DNA from: Jaapia argillacea MUCL 33604
Taxonomy: Eukaryota > Basidiomycota > Agaricomycetes > Jaapiales > Jaapiaceae
Assembly: GCA_000697665.1 (NCBI GenBank)
Contig: KL197709.1
Coordinates: 2,851,599-2,915,598 of the forward strand
DNA length: 64,000 nt
Reading direction: 5' to 3'
Shown: one piece after another, positions 10,341 through 19,751 of the stretch
Position numbering within the stretch: position 1 is the stretch's first letter
Layout of the letters: the number at the start of each line of letters is the position of its first letter
Position numbers and translations under genes: made by a program
Notes under the pieces: generated by a model
What the model saw: only the letters and a program-made list of their open reading frames with translations
The model's database searches: none
Told to the model about the DNA's origin: nothing

Positions 10341-11355
10341 ATGGGTAGGGTCATCAGGACACAAAGGCGTTCGCATGCCATCGTACGTCTTCCGATCTCC
10401 ATGTCCATTTCACAGCCCAAATACTCAATTACAACCAACACATACAGTTCGCGACACACTCCCACCACCGCAAGGCACCCGCTCAATACCGTGCCTACGA
10501 CTTTTCAGAACGTAATGGGTACATGAGGGGTATAATCAAGGATATCATCCATGATCCAGGACGGTACGTCCCCCTCCCTTCCCTCCCCTCCTAATCACTT
10601 CACTTAACCAATCACCCCAACCCCAGCGGCGCCCCCCTCGCCAAAGTCGTTTTCCGCGACCCATACCGTTACAAACTCCGCAAAGAAACCTTCATCGCAA
10701 CCGAAGGCATGCACACCGGCGCCTTCGTCTACTGCGGCAAAAAAGCCACTCTCTCAGTCGGGAACGTCCTTCCCCTCTCTCAATGTCCCGAAGGCACAAT
10801 CGTTTGTAACGTAGAAGAGAAAGTCGGTGATCGTGGTGCACTCGCTCGGACCTCGGGGAACTACGCTACCGTCATCGGACATTCGCCTGAGGATAACAAG
10901 ACTAGGATTAGGTTGCCTAGTGGGGCGAAGAAGACTGTTAGTGGGGGTGCTAGGGCTACTATTGGGATTGTGGCTGGTGGAGGAAGGATTGATAAGCCTT
11001 TGCTTAAAGCTGGTAGGGCGTTCCATAAATTCAAGGCTAAGCGTTACAAGTGCGTTTTATACCACCCTCTTTTGTTTGGTACGTATTGTTCGCTCATGAG
11101 TTTTTTTGTAGCTGGCCCCGTACTCGTGGTGTTGCTATGAATCCCGTTGACCATCCTCACGGTGGTGGTAACCATCAACATATCGGTAAAGCATCCACCA
11201 TCGCTCGCTCCGCCGTCCCCGGTCAGAAAGTCGGTCTCATCGCCGCTCGCCGGGTACGTCCTTCTTTCCCTCTAATTATCTCCTTGCCTTGATCACTCAT
11301 ACTTTCCGTTTAGACTGGTCTGCTGCGCGGTACCGTCAAAGTCAAGGAGGTGTAA
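10341..11355 (+). CDS. RPL2: 60S ribosomal protein uL2 (L8; yeast L2)
   Basis: Five coding exons give a protein of about 255 residues, the usual size. The start [14 protein letters not shown] is spliced to [20 protein letters not shown]. Then come [32 protein letters not shown], the [14 protein letters not shown] core, RLPSGAKK and [40 protein letters not shown] holds the universally conserved histidine needed for peptidyl transfer in this family. The last exon, [13 protein letters not shown], ends in TAA at 11353-11355. All four intron phases agree. The protein is part of the large-subunit peptidyl-transferase region. A probable long 5' UTR intron precedes the ATG, a common feature of fungal ribosomal protein genes. 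Confidence 0.97.
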
Positions 11356-11624
11356 GGCGTTACGAGGATATCAGTATCTACCTACCCTTTTTACCGTTGT
11401 CCCTCTGCTGCTGTCCTCCCCCTGCCTTTACGCAAAACTCTTTGTATGCTCCTTGCGCTCGTGTATGCATTACGACCATGCCCATGTCATGCACCCTTGC
11501 AATTTATGTTGCAACACCCGAACAGTGGAGGTTCAACCACGAACAGAATGGATGTCAGCCACAAACGCATCTCGATTCCACATCTTCTACAGCGTACGGT
11601 ACAATTACATTCAACTTTCTGATT

Positions 11625-13916
11625 TCATGAACCAACAGCAGCCGCAACCTCCATCTCCTCCCTCCACCTCTTCTGAATCTCGATACTCTCCCTAAATATC
11701 TTATACTTGGCCTCTAACAACCTCTTCTCCTTCTCACTAGCATTAGGAGCAACCATAGTCCCAGCAGGAGTCATCTCAACCATAACATTCCACAACCTCT
11801 CTCCTCCCCCTTCCCCACCCTCGCTCCCAACTTCATGAGCAAACCTCGCCAACATAGCACTCCCCCTAACAACAGCCGTCTCCACCTCCTTCGGCAAAAC
11901 AACACTCATCCGACACACATTCGCCAACAACTGCATCAAAGGCCCGTTCCTAGCTTGTCCACCTGACATGTAGATGGAAGAGATGGAGTGGCCTGAGGTG
12001 TTTAGTGTGTCGATTATGTGCCGGGTTTGGAGGGCGATTGATTCGAGGGTTAGGGAGAATTTTTTGGAGAGGTCTGTTAGGCTTGAGTCCTAGAGGTTGG
12101 ATTGGTGAGAGGAAGAGGGTGGGGGTTAGTGGGTAGGAAGGGAGAGAGAGGGAAGGGAGGGGTACGAACGAGGGCGAGACCCATTATTGACCCTCTCATC
12201 TTCGGGTCTGCGATAGGCGATCTATTGCCTGGATTCACACCTCATCAATGCAAGAAGGGGGTACGAGGTGGTGGAACAGACGACAAACCATGTAAGTCAG
12301 GATAGAAATGCATATCCTTCGTCAACTCCGTAGCACTCTCCACTCCATTCTCCCTACACAACTTTTGTAGAATCTCATGCAACACTAATCCAAGTCAGTT
12401 AGCGATGTATCTGTGGGTGGTGGTGGATGGGTGAGGGGTGAGGGGTAAGGCACACCTTGATGGATATTGGTTCTTTCCTTCTCAGCTCGCTCAACCAATT
12501 TTGGATAAGCGGGATGAGTGGTGATCATGAAATCGATAAGCTTCCCAACAAATTAACGTATCAATGATCCTGGAAGTTCAACACAGTAACAAAGAACCTT
12601 ACTTGTCCAGTAGATGACTGCCCACCCTCGTTACACCACCACCCAGGGAACAACACATCCTACCACCGCCCCCATCAACACCTGCCCACACACAAAAACG
12701 CAAGGCAAAGGGCGATAAACTCACCCTGTAAGGCCCCCAAACTCCATCCACGAAGACGCCTTCCGGACTCTATGCCAGATCTCAGGAACGAGTAAATGGT
12801 GGCGGGAGAGAAGGGGAGAGGCGTACCTGAACGACGTAGCATGTACTCGTACCAGCTACTGCTGCCAATCGATGACGAGATTCGTCGAGAGAAGGTACTA
12901 TAGGGGATAATTGGCCGTTTTGCGTGTATCGAGCCGCGATAGTTCCTAACCATCCTGCATACCTAACCCACCAAATCAATCGAAGTGAGGCCCAAAGCAA
13001 GAAAACAAGAATAGGGGAAGAAGTACTAACGCATCAATAACTCCACTCCCAACAGGAGTCCCCTCCACCAACCCAAGTTCCTCCGCCGCCCTCTTCGAAA
13101 GTCCCTTCCCAACAGGTAACCCAGCATTCAAAACCTCTTCCCCCTTCCCCGCACCCATCTGCCTATACTCCTCCTCCCCAAACTCCCCCAACCCAATTTT
13201 GCTGAAAAACTCATCTTGCCAACCTCCTTTTGCTGGTACGTATGAACATTTACAAATGAGGGAACAGCAGGAACGGGTGGGGAGGGAAGTGGCGCGGTAT
13301 GTTAGGTAATCTGGTAAGTCGAAGAAGTGGCACTTTGGGAAGAGGGAGGGGGGCATGTGGGTTTTTAGCCAGAGGGTTTTTGGGACTTCCATTTCCAACT
13401 GTGTAAAGGGAAGGGAAGGGAGAGGTGAATGAGTTTGGTGGGGGTTGGGTGGGGGGAACTGACGTCGGGTTGAAAACGTACGCTCATGGTACCCCCTACA
13501 TAATCCAACACCACCGACCCCGATTTATTGATAACCTCCGCTTCCTTCTCAGCTCTATGATCCGCCCACAAAATCACATTTCTCTCCCCCCTCTTCCCCA
13601 GCCCCTCACCCTTAGTCACACAAACCGGTTCTCCACGCTCATCAGCAACAGCCAAAGAACAAGTAGCGTCGAACCCCAGCCCTTTGACATCCAAAGGGGA
13701 GATTTTGGCAGAGGATAGGATGGAACGGATGGTGGTGCAGATGGCTGACCAGATTTCGGTGGTGGATTGTTCGAAGATGCGGTGATCGTGTTCGTCTCGG
13801 TATGTTGTTATGTTTTGTGTGGAGGAAGAGAGGAGGGTACCGTCTTTCTTGACTAGACCTGCTCGGACTGAGCCTGTACCGACGTCTACTCCGATGTAGT
13901 AGCTCTCGGAGGACAT
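11625..13916 (-). CDS. FGGY-family carbohydrate kinase (D-ribulokinase-like)
   Basis: A gene of about eight exons. The N terminus YYIGVDVGTGSVRAGLVKKDG is the phosphate-1 motif of the FGGY/actin-fold kinases, followed by LGFDATCSLAV, NVILWADHRA, DYVGGTMS and, after an intron, LEMEVPKTLWLK. Further exons carry PVGSGVIDA, YAGWLGTIAARY, AAVAGTSTCYVVQ (phosphate-2 region), GVFVDGVWGPYR, PGWWCNEGGQSSTGQ and RSPIADPKMRG. The last has SSIYMSGGQARNGPLMQLLA (adenosine motif) and ends near 11625. The layout matches the fungal YDR109C/human FGGY group, for which D-ribulose phosphorylation has been reported. The substrate here is inferred from that. It lies convergent to uL2 and divergent from the methyltransferase. 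Internal exon ends are approximate. Confidence 0.88.
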
Positions 13917-14219
13917 GATTGGGAGGATGTTGAACGTTGATGGACGAGATGGGTTGGAGAGATCGATTTTATCGTCGAAGCAGGAGTGGGGAAGTCATCC
14001 GGACCGGTGAGGGTATGACGTCTTCCCACAGGTCTCCATTGATAGCAGATGGATCTTGATGTCTTCCTCAAATATGACACGATGCAACCACAGATAAGTA
14101 GAGAAAAACCGACAGTGAAGCTCGCAGGAAAGTGCAAAGAGGAAACACAATTCCACGTGGCCCCGATGGACTTCTTGCACAGCCACACCGACGCCCGATC
14201 ACTTTGCGTTGTGGCAGGT
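13917..14219. promoter_or_regulatory. FGGY kinase upstream region
   Basis: Sequence between the FGGY kinase ATG (minus) and the MITE. It belongs to what was a compact bidirectional promoter shared with the methyltransferase gene before the MITE inserted. Confidence 0.4.
14212..14219. repeat. Left 8-bp target-site duplication
   Basis: TGGCAGGT immediately left of the MITE, identical to 14644-14651. Confidence 0.85.
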
Positions 14220-14643
14220 AGGACCCCCGAAAATAGGAGGGGAGGCCTGATTTTTTTTCTCCTGAAATTGGCCTTTTTGTCCACGGCGATTTTGGTCTTT
14301 TTGTCCGCGAAAAATCTGGCTTCAGCGACTTCACATTTTTTTTGTCCGCCCCTAACATCAGGCATGGAGGTCAAAATCCCAAATTTTTGTCCGGGTTTTG
14401 GCATCAGGCCTGCTGGTGGCACTCACGAGATTCGAACCCCCCAAAACTGGCCCTCAGTACCACAAATTTGTCCGCTCAGCCATCAGGCCTTTGCAATGTC
14501 CCCCGGATTTTGTCCACGGATTCCATCAGGCCTCTGCTGTTTCGAGAGCTCAAATGTCCGTGAAAAATCAGGCTTTGAGGCCTCCAAAATCCAAATTTTG
14601 TCCGAAATCTGATCAGGCCCCCCCTCCTATTTTCGGGGGTCCT
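14220..14643. mobile_element. Non-autonomous TIR transposon (MITE), hAT-like
   Basis: A 424-bp element with near-perfect terminal inverted repeats of about 32 bp. Both ends begin AGGACCCCCGAAAATAGG and run inward to GGCCTGAT, with one mismatch seen. It is flanked by a perfect 8-bp direct duplication, TGGCAGGT, at 14212-14219 and 14644-14651. An 8-bp target duplication is the hallmark of hAT-superfamily insertions. No transposase frame fits in 424 bp, so the copy must depend on another element. The interior holds several degenerate copies of a unit with TTTTGTCCG and ATCAGGCC, and a tRNA-like stretch on the minus strand. The near-identical ends and exact target duplication suggest a recent insertion. 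The TIR start is not the commonest hAT form (CAGGG), so the superfamily call rests on the duplication length. Confidence 0.85.
14414..14489 (-). other. tRNA-like segment with box A and box B inside the MITE
   Basis: Read on the minus strand, this 76-nt stretch starts GGCCTGATGG. It has a perfect RNA polymerase III box A (TGGCTGAGCGG, 14472-14482) and a good box B (GGTTCGAATCT, 14428-14438) spaced as in a tRNA gene. It ends GTGCCACCA. Only the outer three acceptor pairs (GGC with GCC) form, and no sound D stem or anticodon arm is visible. It is therefore a decayed or tRNA-derived sequence, not a working tRNA. Encoded CCA at the end is unusual for a nuclear tRNA and may be chance or a trace of an RNA-derived origin. 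Confidence 0.55.
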
Positions 14644-14651
14644 TGGCAGGT
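14644..14651. repeat. Right 8-bp target-site duplication
   Basis: TGGCAGGT immediately right of the MITE, identical to 14212-14219. Confidence 0.85.
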
Positions 14652-14711
14652 CTGCTCCAAACCTAATCTCCCGCTTCTATCTTTACCTCCAAAATGACTC
14701 GTCCACCCATC

Positions 14712-14737
14712 AGAAGTCGGCCAAAATGCCGACTTCT
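14712..14737 (+). promoter_or_regulatory. Perfect hairpin just upstream of methyltransferase ATG
   Basis: AGAAGTCGGC, six bases (CAAAAT), then GCCGACTTCT form a perfect 10-bp inverted repeat. It ends 17 bases before the ATG at 14755, so it is probably in the 5' UTR. It could slow initiation as an RNA stem, or be a dyad binding site. Confidence 0.55.
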
Positions 14738-14754
14738 CCACTCAACCACCCACT

Positions 14755-15707
14755 ATGACCGACCTCCCCTCCCTAGCCCACAAAATCGCATCCCTTACTA
14801 GCACCCTTCACACCCCAACACCCTCCAGTATCCGCGTCCAACTCTCCCAAACCCTCGAACGTCTCCTCCTAATCTCAAACTGGGACATTGCCCCAGGATC
14901 GACGGTATTGGAAGTGGGATGTGGACAAGGGGATTGTACAGCTGCTTTGGCTGAGATTGTAGGGCCAGAGGGACATGTAGATGCTCTTGATCCTGCACCG
15001 TTAGATTACGGTACGTCCCTCCCACGCTCTCTTCACCAAAGCTTACCATACCATGCCAACGCACCCGCCACACAGGCGCACCATTCACTCTCTTCCAAGC
15101 CCAATCCCACCTCTCCGCCTCGGACCTCGGACCTCGCATAACCTGGATAAACAAAGAAACCCCCACCCACCTCTCTTCCCTCCCCCCAACCTCCCAATAC
15201 ACCCACTCAATCCTAGCACACAGTTTATGGTACTTTTCCTCCCCATCCTCCCTCTCCACCACCCTCCAACTCCTAGCCACCCACTCCGGGCGAATCTGTC
15301 TCGCAGAATGGTCTCTATCGTCGGCAAATCCGGATGCTCAACCACATATCCTAGCTGCTCTGACACAAGCCTCGCTCGAATGTCGGAAATCGACTTCAGA
15401 GTCAAACGTCCGCACTGTCTTATCACCGAAGGCGATTAAAGATCTCGCCGGGGATGCAGGGTTGAAATTGATTAGTGAAGGCTTCGTCACACCTGACGAA
15501 GGGGTGCATGACGGTAGGTGGGAAGTACAAGCTACACTTTCAGAACGATTTGCGAAAGAAGTGGAGGAATTTATAGAGGACGAGAGGGAGAAGGGCGTCG
15601 TATTCGCTCTCAGGGACGCTTTGGAGCTCAGTGTGAAACGTATCGAGAGAGGCGTCAAGGGCGTCAGGAGTATGGATGTTTGGTGGGGCGTTTTTGAGAA
15701 AGTTTGA
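14755..15707 (+). CDS. SAM-dependent methyltransferase
   Basis: Two exons with one 65-nt intron (15011-15075) give 295 residues. Motif I of class I methyltransferases is VLEVGCGQGDCTAALAE (residues about 50-66), followed by the acidic strand-2 loop GHVDALDPAPLDYG. Exon 2 continues in frame with APFTLFQAQSHL, THSILAHSLWYFSS (motif IV region) and GRICLAEWSLS, and ends in VWWGVFEKV. The acceptor substrate cannot be told. The fold-level call is firm and the function open. A MITE ends 111 bp upstream, and a perfect hairpin sits directly before the start. Confidence 0.88.
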
Positions 15708-16215
15708 GGGGGGTGATTAGTACCAGTCGGAGACTCGGACTAGTCTAGGGAACATCCATAACAAGTTACTCCCGCCAGTTTCCTCAGACTTGTTACGGCG
15801 TTTCTGATACACAGAGTTCAAAGAAGAGCAATAGTAATAACGTTGAGTCCGGATTGCGCCAGACCAATTCCAAAGGAACTGTGATGTGTGACATCCCCCA
15901 ACTACTTATGAGTCTGTGACCACTTCTCTACTGGGGTTTCTTCAAGTTTCCAAGTCCACCTCCATTCAAGTTCATCGCTTCTGTCAACTGCATATAGTCT
16001 GGGTGTTCAGTTTCCCAAATGGCCGAACCCAAGTGCTCGCATAAGATCCCGGAGCCCATGGAGTTCGTCCTCTTCTCTCCCAGAGTTTGCGAACCACTAA
16101 CCGACGATTCGATAGAGTCGAATGCGGTGGCATAACGATCCGCTGTCCAACATGCCTCCACCGCATATCCACACACCTCCACACCCAAAAACCCACCGAA
16201 AAAAAAGTGGCAGAG
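15708..16215. other. Intergenic region, possible 5' exon
   Basis: An ATG at 16023 opens a 38-codon frame (MAEPKCSHKIPEPMEFVLFS...) that might be a first exon of the next gene. No splice that keeps frame was found. Otherwise nothing recognised. Confidence 0.3.
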
Positions 16216-16770
16216 ATGGGTGAACAACAACTCCGTACTTTCCTCCGCGACGCCCTCTCCACCAAACCCAAACTCCCCCCGACCACCACCACCACCCCAC
16301 AACAAAAATCAATCTCAAGCCCCCTCAGCCGTCGTCGCGTAACATCCATGCACGTCCCACCTCCCCCTCCCCCACCCAAATTAACCAGATCCCAAATCCT
16401 CATCCGCGCTTTCTCCAAACAAGCCAAGTTATCAATGTGGTCAATGGAAGAAAGAGGAGATTGGTTCATCAGTTGGCAAGAAATCGCGGATGCGTTATGT
16501 CGTCCCGCCTCTGGTATATTGTTACATAGAGCGGAAGGCAAGAAGGGAGCTCCGTTGACGGGGATATTTGGTATTGATGATAGTAGTGGTGAAATCGTTT
16601 GGGAACCTGGACAGGATGAACATTCGCTCCTCACTGTTCCTGCGGAGATGGTGGAGAAGGCTCGTGTGGAGGGTCTCACACTTGATGTGTTGTGGGCGGT
16701 AACGCATCCTTGTCTTCCACCTCAAGGGATTGCAGACATTCCTTCCCAAACGACAGTATGTGAATCGTGA
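16216..16770 (+). CDS. Hypothetical protein
   Basis: An open frame beginning MGEQQLRTFLRDALSTK, with a Pro/Thr-rich linker that includes seven consecutive prolines. A more ordered part follows (RSQILIRAFSKQAKLSMWSM, GDWFISWQEIADALCRP, PLTGIFGIDDSSGEIVWEPG, GLTLDVLWA). I do not recognise the family. The frame extends further upstream without an ATG, so an upstream exon is possible. After DVLWA there is a plausible short intron (GTAACG ... TTGCAG, about 16699-16737). It would continue into a long open frame TFLPKRQYVNRDTV and onward, in which case the stop given here is wrong. Confidence 0.5.
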   Translation: MGEQQLRTFLRDALSTKPKLPPTTTTTPQQKSISSPLSRRRVTSMHVPPPPPPPKLTRSQILIRAFSKQAKLSMWSMEERGDWFISWQEIADALCRPASGILLHRAEGKKGAPLTGIFGIDDSSGEIVWEPGQDEHSLLTVPAEMVEKARVEGLTLDVLWAVTHPCLPPQGIADIPSQTTVCES

Positions 16771-17477
16771 TACTGTTGCATTCGACTTTCTGACCGCTCC
16801 GGATTCAACCAGTACGGGTCTGATCCCCAGTGCGGTGGGACTTCTGAGCCAAGTTCTCCTTAGTCCCTCGTATATGATAAGCTCGAGCGTATTGAGTCTA
16901 CAATTGTTTCCCGACCGCTCCATGGACGACTTGATAGCTTTTAGAATATACCATGCTCGTATAGCATTTGGGATGCACTTGATTTTATTTATACTTGTGG
17001 AACTGGTTTGCCACAAATCTACAATTTGTCGGAATAGTAGGGCTACATTCAATATTATCCTGGTGCGCTACAGCTACACAAATTCGAACCTGAAGTCCAA
17101 TGCTGGCGGGGTGATACATGTACATCAAAACTGTCCTGGTGCGAGTACAACAAATCAAAAATTGTCCAGAGGGCGAAAACTCGAGCTCAAAGGAGGGGGA
17201 GTACGTATTAGAGGTAGGAATAGGACATTAAAGATGTGGTGTTCAAAGTTCGAAGTCGAGAACAAGCTAAGCAGGCTGACTCCAGATGGCGGCATAGGGA
17301 CCATCATTCCTTGTCGTCCGCGGGGTAGAAAATAAATGTCGAGTTCCAAAAGAATGAGTCCAGAACGACCGGTTTGGTGGGTGGGTATAGTCGATGGGTA
17401 TCCAGAAATTCGTGTTGTTTCGTCCAATAAGTCGAACGTCGCAACAGGGTCGCTATAGTGGGAAGAGGACAAATCGA
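16771..17477. other. Possible 3' exon, otherwise intergenic
   Basis: A plus-strand frame stays open to 17335 and may be the end of the preceding gene. A minus-strand frame is open across 16522-17052 as well, and neither has recognisable motifs. Confidence 0.3.
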
Positions 17478-19170
17478 CTAGACGTCCAAGGCCTGTGATT
17501 GCGAGTGAGTGCCGCGGAACATGGCTGACTTCGAATGGACCAATCGACGAAAGGCACTGGTCGTTCCGTAGGTCGAGGTAGCGTCACTATTGATATCAGG
17601 GAGGCCCGTCGAGCAAGAAACGTAGAGTCCTCTGTCCTTTTCCCTTTCAGAGCCGACCTTGGTTGCGGCTCCCCACATCCGGCTCAAAAAATTCCCAGCT
17701 CCAGATCCTGACCCGGAGCTCTCCTTGTCCTTGTTCCTAGCCATAGTTGGCAAAGTCATACTTGCCGACATTGCCACAGATAACGAGTTGGGTGGAACGA
17801 CGTTGTTGCCAGAGACGAAGGATTCACTCGCTTCCTGTCCTTGCCCGTAGAAGTACGAGCTGGAACGTTTGCCGGAATGCGTCGTCCTACCTCGAGGCTT
17901 GGGCTCAGGGTCAAAGACAACGCGTTTGAGGGGCGAGGGAGAGGGTGAGATAGGTGTGCCAGCACAAGATGACGAAGATGACTTGGGAAACGGTGGGAAG
18001 GGCTTGGCCGCCGTGACCGGAGACGAAGTAGCCATGACAGTGACGACAGACGAACCGGAAGACTTTCTTCCTTGACGGTAGGCTTGAGAGGGCACAGGCT
18101 TGAGGATAAACCTCCTCAACGAAGGCTTGCGGTCAAGGTAATCCTCTTCGTCTTCTGTAGCATCATAGGCATCACCGATGTCTTCCTCCTCGGCGGGGCT
18201 CCACACCGACGACGACGACGAAGTCGAGGTCCCGCAATCCTCAGCAAACGATCCGGCAGAGTCAGTTCCGGAGGATCCAGAAGCGGCAGATGATGACGAA
18301 GTTCCACTAGCAGATCTTGGTCGCCCACCGACAACAGGAACCGAGAGGTAGGCGTTTGAAAGTCTCTTGGCGATACTCTTGATGGCAGCAGGCGACGGGA
18401 GAGAAGGAAGAACCGAGTCATGAGGCGGGGTAGGAGGCAGCTGAATCTGATTTTGTCGAGCCTTGCTGGCCTTGGTGACCTTCTCGACTGCTGCAGCCCG
18501 ACGTTCCTTGTGACTCCCGGTGGACGAGGGCATCATCGGAGCAAACCGTTCGCAGGCTTCAGCTTCGTCGAACCGCAAGTCATAGTTCAAGAGGTAAAGC
18601 AGTTGGCGTTCCATCAAGTTGATCTCTTCAATGGCAAAGATGGAGGCATAGGCGGCCCAGTGCTTGTTCTTAGGCGAAGAGTCATTCAAGTATTTTGCGG
18701 CAACAATGAGCGTCGCCAGAAAAACTCTGTGTCTTGTACACGCCATTCCTGTTGGATATATGCTCAATGTAACTCGTGAATTGTAGAGTGGGATGCAAAC
18801 CTTTTGCCATAGTAGGTAGTTTGGAGTTCAAACGCTCCAGGTATATCACCGTGGTCAAGAGTGTAGCGGGCTGCACGTTCGACGCATGCGCAATCTTGAT
18901 AATAAACTGCTCCAGACTAGGCAAAGAAGTTGTCGATGGTACGTCTTGCTGCTCTTGCAACGAGGGTTTGTGAGGAGTATGAGGTGGTGTAGGAAGCGAG
19001 AACTTGTGACTGGACTTGGGTTCGTCGGCAACGTTGATGATCCGTTTACACGTCTGCGCGATGTACGATATCATGTCGCAAGAAACTGGTTGTCCTAGAA
19101 GGTCGAGCAACTCGGGATTATGGGTGGAGATTCGGAGAAGGGAGCCAGGGTGAGGACGATTAGAGGACAT
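17478..19170 (-). CDS. Pcl/Pho80-type G1 cyclin
   Basis: Two exons separated by a 52-nt intron (18749-18800). Exon 1 starts MSSNRPHPGSLLRI and carries the first cyclin helices (SLEQFIIKIAHASNVQPATL, LLTTVIYLERLNSKLP). The splice joins MAKG to MACTRHRVFLATLIVAAKYL, followed by the classic NDSSPKNKHWAAYASIF, EEINLMERQLLYLLNYDLRF of PCL1/PCL2-type cyclins. Family role: activator of the Pho85/Cdk5-like kinase in cell-cycle start, polarity and nutrient signalling. A Ser/Pro-rich tail of about 340 residues follows, with an acidic patch (EEEDIGDAYDATEDEEDYLD) typical of regulated turnover. The start gives a normal-length N terminus. Confidence 0.9.
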
Positions 19171-19751
19171 ATTTTGTGTGTATTAGGGAGGGATACCCGT
19201 CGAGGGGAAGTATAGAATATGGACAGTTGACGAACAGAAGAAAGAAACGTTGGCCTTTGTTTCGCGTCGCGTCGCTTTTGAACTGCCAACCGCACCTGAC
19301 GGGAAAATATTTCCATATTTGGTCTACCGACTTTCATTCCGTTCCCGCTGCGTGCGCGCCTCAGATCTTGCTCCGACCTCCTTCTACTGAGTCTACTCGT
19401 GCAAAGATCGAACTGCCCTCGCTGTCTCCCCCCTTTTTGCTGAGCGTAGAATCCCTCTAATTCTCGATTTGATCTGTAAAATTGTGCCCAAGAGCCCACT
19501 GTAGGCGGAACCAGACCACGACGCGAAGAATAGCTTGGAATCGCTTGACCCACTTCTTTGCATCTCATGCCGTGCGCTCTAGAGACAGATCAGTTTGTCC
19601 ATTTTTCCAAGCTCTCTCCTTAAGGGTAGTGCCCACTTTAATCCTTCCTATGCAATCGAGTGCGTTTGTGGTTCCTTAGGCTGTGCACCTTGCTGTGAAA
19701 CTCAGATTACCCAGCAATGTTATCAAGTGCCAACATCTCTTGCCCTCCGTC
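19171..19751. promoter_or_regulatory. Divergent promoter region, cyclin / pseudokinase
   Basis: About 580 bp between the starts of the cyclin gene (minus) and the first pseudokinase gene (plus). No gene or clear motif seen. Confidence 0.4.

Noticed and set aside
14414-14489. Functional nuclear tRNA gene
   Set aside because: Box A and box B are good, but only three acceptor pairs form and no D stem or anticodon arm is sound. It also lies inside a transposon.
14220-14643. SINE
   Set aside because: Despite Pol III-like boxes, it has long terminal inverted repeats, an exact 8-bp target duplication and no 3' A-rich or simple-repeat tail. These are DNA-transposon features.
16522-17052. 176-codon minus-strand frame
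   Set aside because: No recognisable features, and it overlaps the better-supported plus-strand hypothetical gene.
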